From Xenorhabdus ehlersii (GTDB lineage: Bacteria; Pseudomonadota; Gammaproteobacteria; Enterobacterales; Enterobacteriaceae), in contig NZ_RAQI01000005.1 in the NCBI RefSeq assembly GCF_003610465.1, forward strand, positions 186,001 through 250,000: a DNA stretch of 64,000 nucleotides, read 5' to 3'. How positions within the stretch are numbered: the first letter of the stretch is position 1; each line of letters starts with the position of its first letter. The translations under genes were made by a program, and so were the position numbers. Below the pieces are notes generated by a model that was given only the letters and a program-made list of their open reading frames with translations, made no database searches and was not told the origin of the DNA. Positions 63,580-64,000 of the stretch are shown one piece after another.

Positions 63580-63804
63580 TTACTTCTGGCTCTGATATTG
63601 TTCCTGCAAAATCCTTTGCATTTCATCTTTGATGTGTAGTTTTTCTTTTTTCAGGCGCACAACTTTATCGTTGTAACCCGCACCATTTGGGCCTTCAAGT
63701 TGGGTTATCTCGTGGTCAAGTCGGTTATGTTTTTCAAACAGGGATTGGAAGCGGGGATGAGATTCTTTCAGGTTGGATACTAAATCACGATATTCTGGAA
63801 ACAT
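63580..63804 (-). CDS. ydcH: YdcH-like DUF465 protein
   Basis: 74 residues, mostly helical and charged: FPEYRDLVSNLKESHPRFQS, LFEKHNRLDHEITQLEG, VVRLKKEKLHIKDEMQRIL. This matches YdcH/DUF465, a small cytoplasmic protein of unknown role. AGGAGG precedes the ATG at 63802-63804. It is probably a normal chromosomal gene next to the phage block. Confidence 0.88.
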   Translation of the reverse strand: MFPEYRDLVSNLKESHPRFQSLFEKHNRLDHEITQLEGPNGAGYNDKVVRLKKEKLHIKDEMQRILQEQYQSQK

Positions 63805-63826
63805 AAGACCTCCTATACGAAATTCA

Positions 63827-63851
63827 CTACTACACTCAGTGAGTGTAGTAG
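63827..63851. promoter_or_regulatory. Perfect 12-bp palindrome upstream of ydcH
   Basis: CTACTACACTCA-G-TGAGTGTAGTAG, 23 bases before the ydcH start. It may be an operator or a leader hairpin. Confidence 0.5.
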
Positions 63852-64000
63852 GTCATTTTAATATCAGATTTGAGAAATATCACATAAAAAAGAACTGGTA
63901 GAACCTGTTAGTTTGTTGATGATAAATAAAATTTGACATTGATTATGAGTGGATAGATTTTTCCATATCTAATGCCTTTAAGAATCAGTGCCTTGCCAAA
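63852..64000. other. Window end, no gene seen
   Basis: 149 AT-rich bases with no supported gene or structure. Confidence 0.4.

Noticed and set aside
33850..63580. attL/attR pair for the phage block
   Set aside because: No direct repeat could be matched by eye between the left and right borders, and no integrase or tRNA gene is present.

Overview
The window looks like a chromosome segment of an entomopathogenic enterobacterium of the Xenorhabdus/Photorhabdus group (Morganellaceae). It is AT-rich, carries a PirAB binary insecticidal toxin, a full anaerobic cobalamin pathway and a P2/186-type phage-tail locus of the kind that makes R-type tail bacteriocins in these genera. The genus is inferred from gene content only.

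Layout. 1-9.3 kb is accessory DNA: an internally deleted IS5-type transposase; a five-gene minus-strand operon (BacA-like prephenate decarboxylase, DUF2000, SUMF1-fold protein, molybdopterin oxidoreductase, frameshifted LysE exporter) that looks like a small amino-acid-derived metabolite cluster; a DUF817 membrane protein; a YeiI-like sugar kinase; pirA-pirB; a VOC protein; and a decayed tRNA-binding-domain gene. 9.3-27.2 kb is vitamin B12 synthesis: pduX-cobD-cobA on minus, diverging from cbiA-B-C-D-E-T-F-G-H-J-K-L-P-cobU-S-T on plus. The AT-rich divergent region carries two perfect FNR half-site pairs and no visible B12 riboswitch, which points to oxygen control. 27.2-33.8 kb holds an acyl-CoA synthetase and an SDR reductase in divergence around an 11-bp inverted repeat, queH, a hairpin-rich gap, an ExsA-like AraC regulator with no type III secretion genes nearby, a bactofilin and a GNAT acetyltransferase.

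33.9-63.5 kb is a 186/P2-like phage-tail locus without capsid, terminase, integrase, holin or endolysin genes. It has a 186-type CI repressor, DUF5347, a gpA-type replication initiator, a LexA box with a DinI-like gene, then X, Rz/Rz1, V, W, J, I, H, FI, FII, E/E', T, U, D and an Ogr-type activator. Three TGT-N12-ACA Ogr-type sites stand before X, V and FI.

The most striking part is 42.4-55.1 kb. The 3' end of tail-fibre gene H is followed by five two-headed cassettes bounded by ten alternating gix-like DNA-invertase crossover sites. These give ten alternative fibre C-termini, seven of them with their own tail-fibre assembly gene. The four gaps between cassettes are copies of one 134-bp spacer, one of them flipped. 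One cassette arm is interrupted by an ISAs1-family element with a 10-bp target duplication. No invertase gene lies in the window. A second unusual feature is the tape-measure gene, with 29 tandem 54-bp (18-residue) units; its copy number would be expected to set tail length. The window ends with ydcH behind a perfect palindrome.
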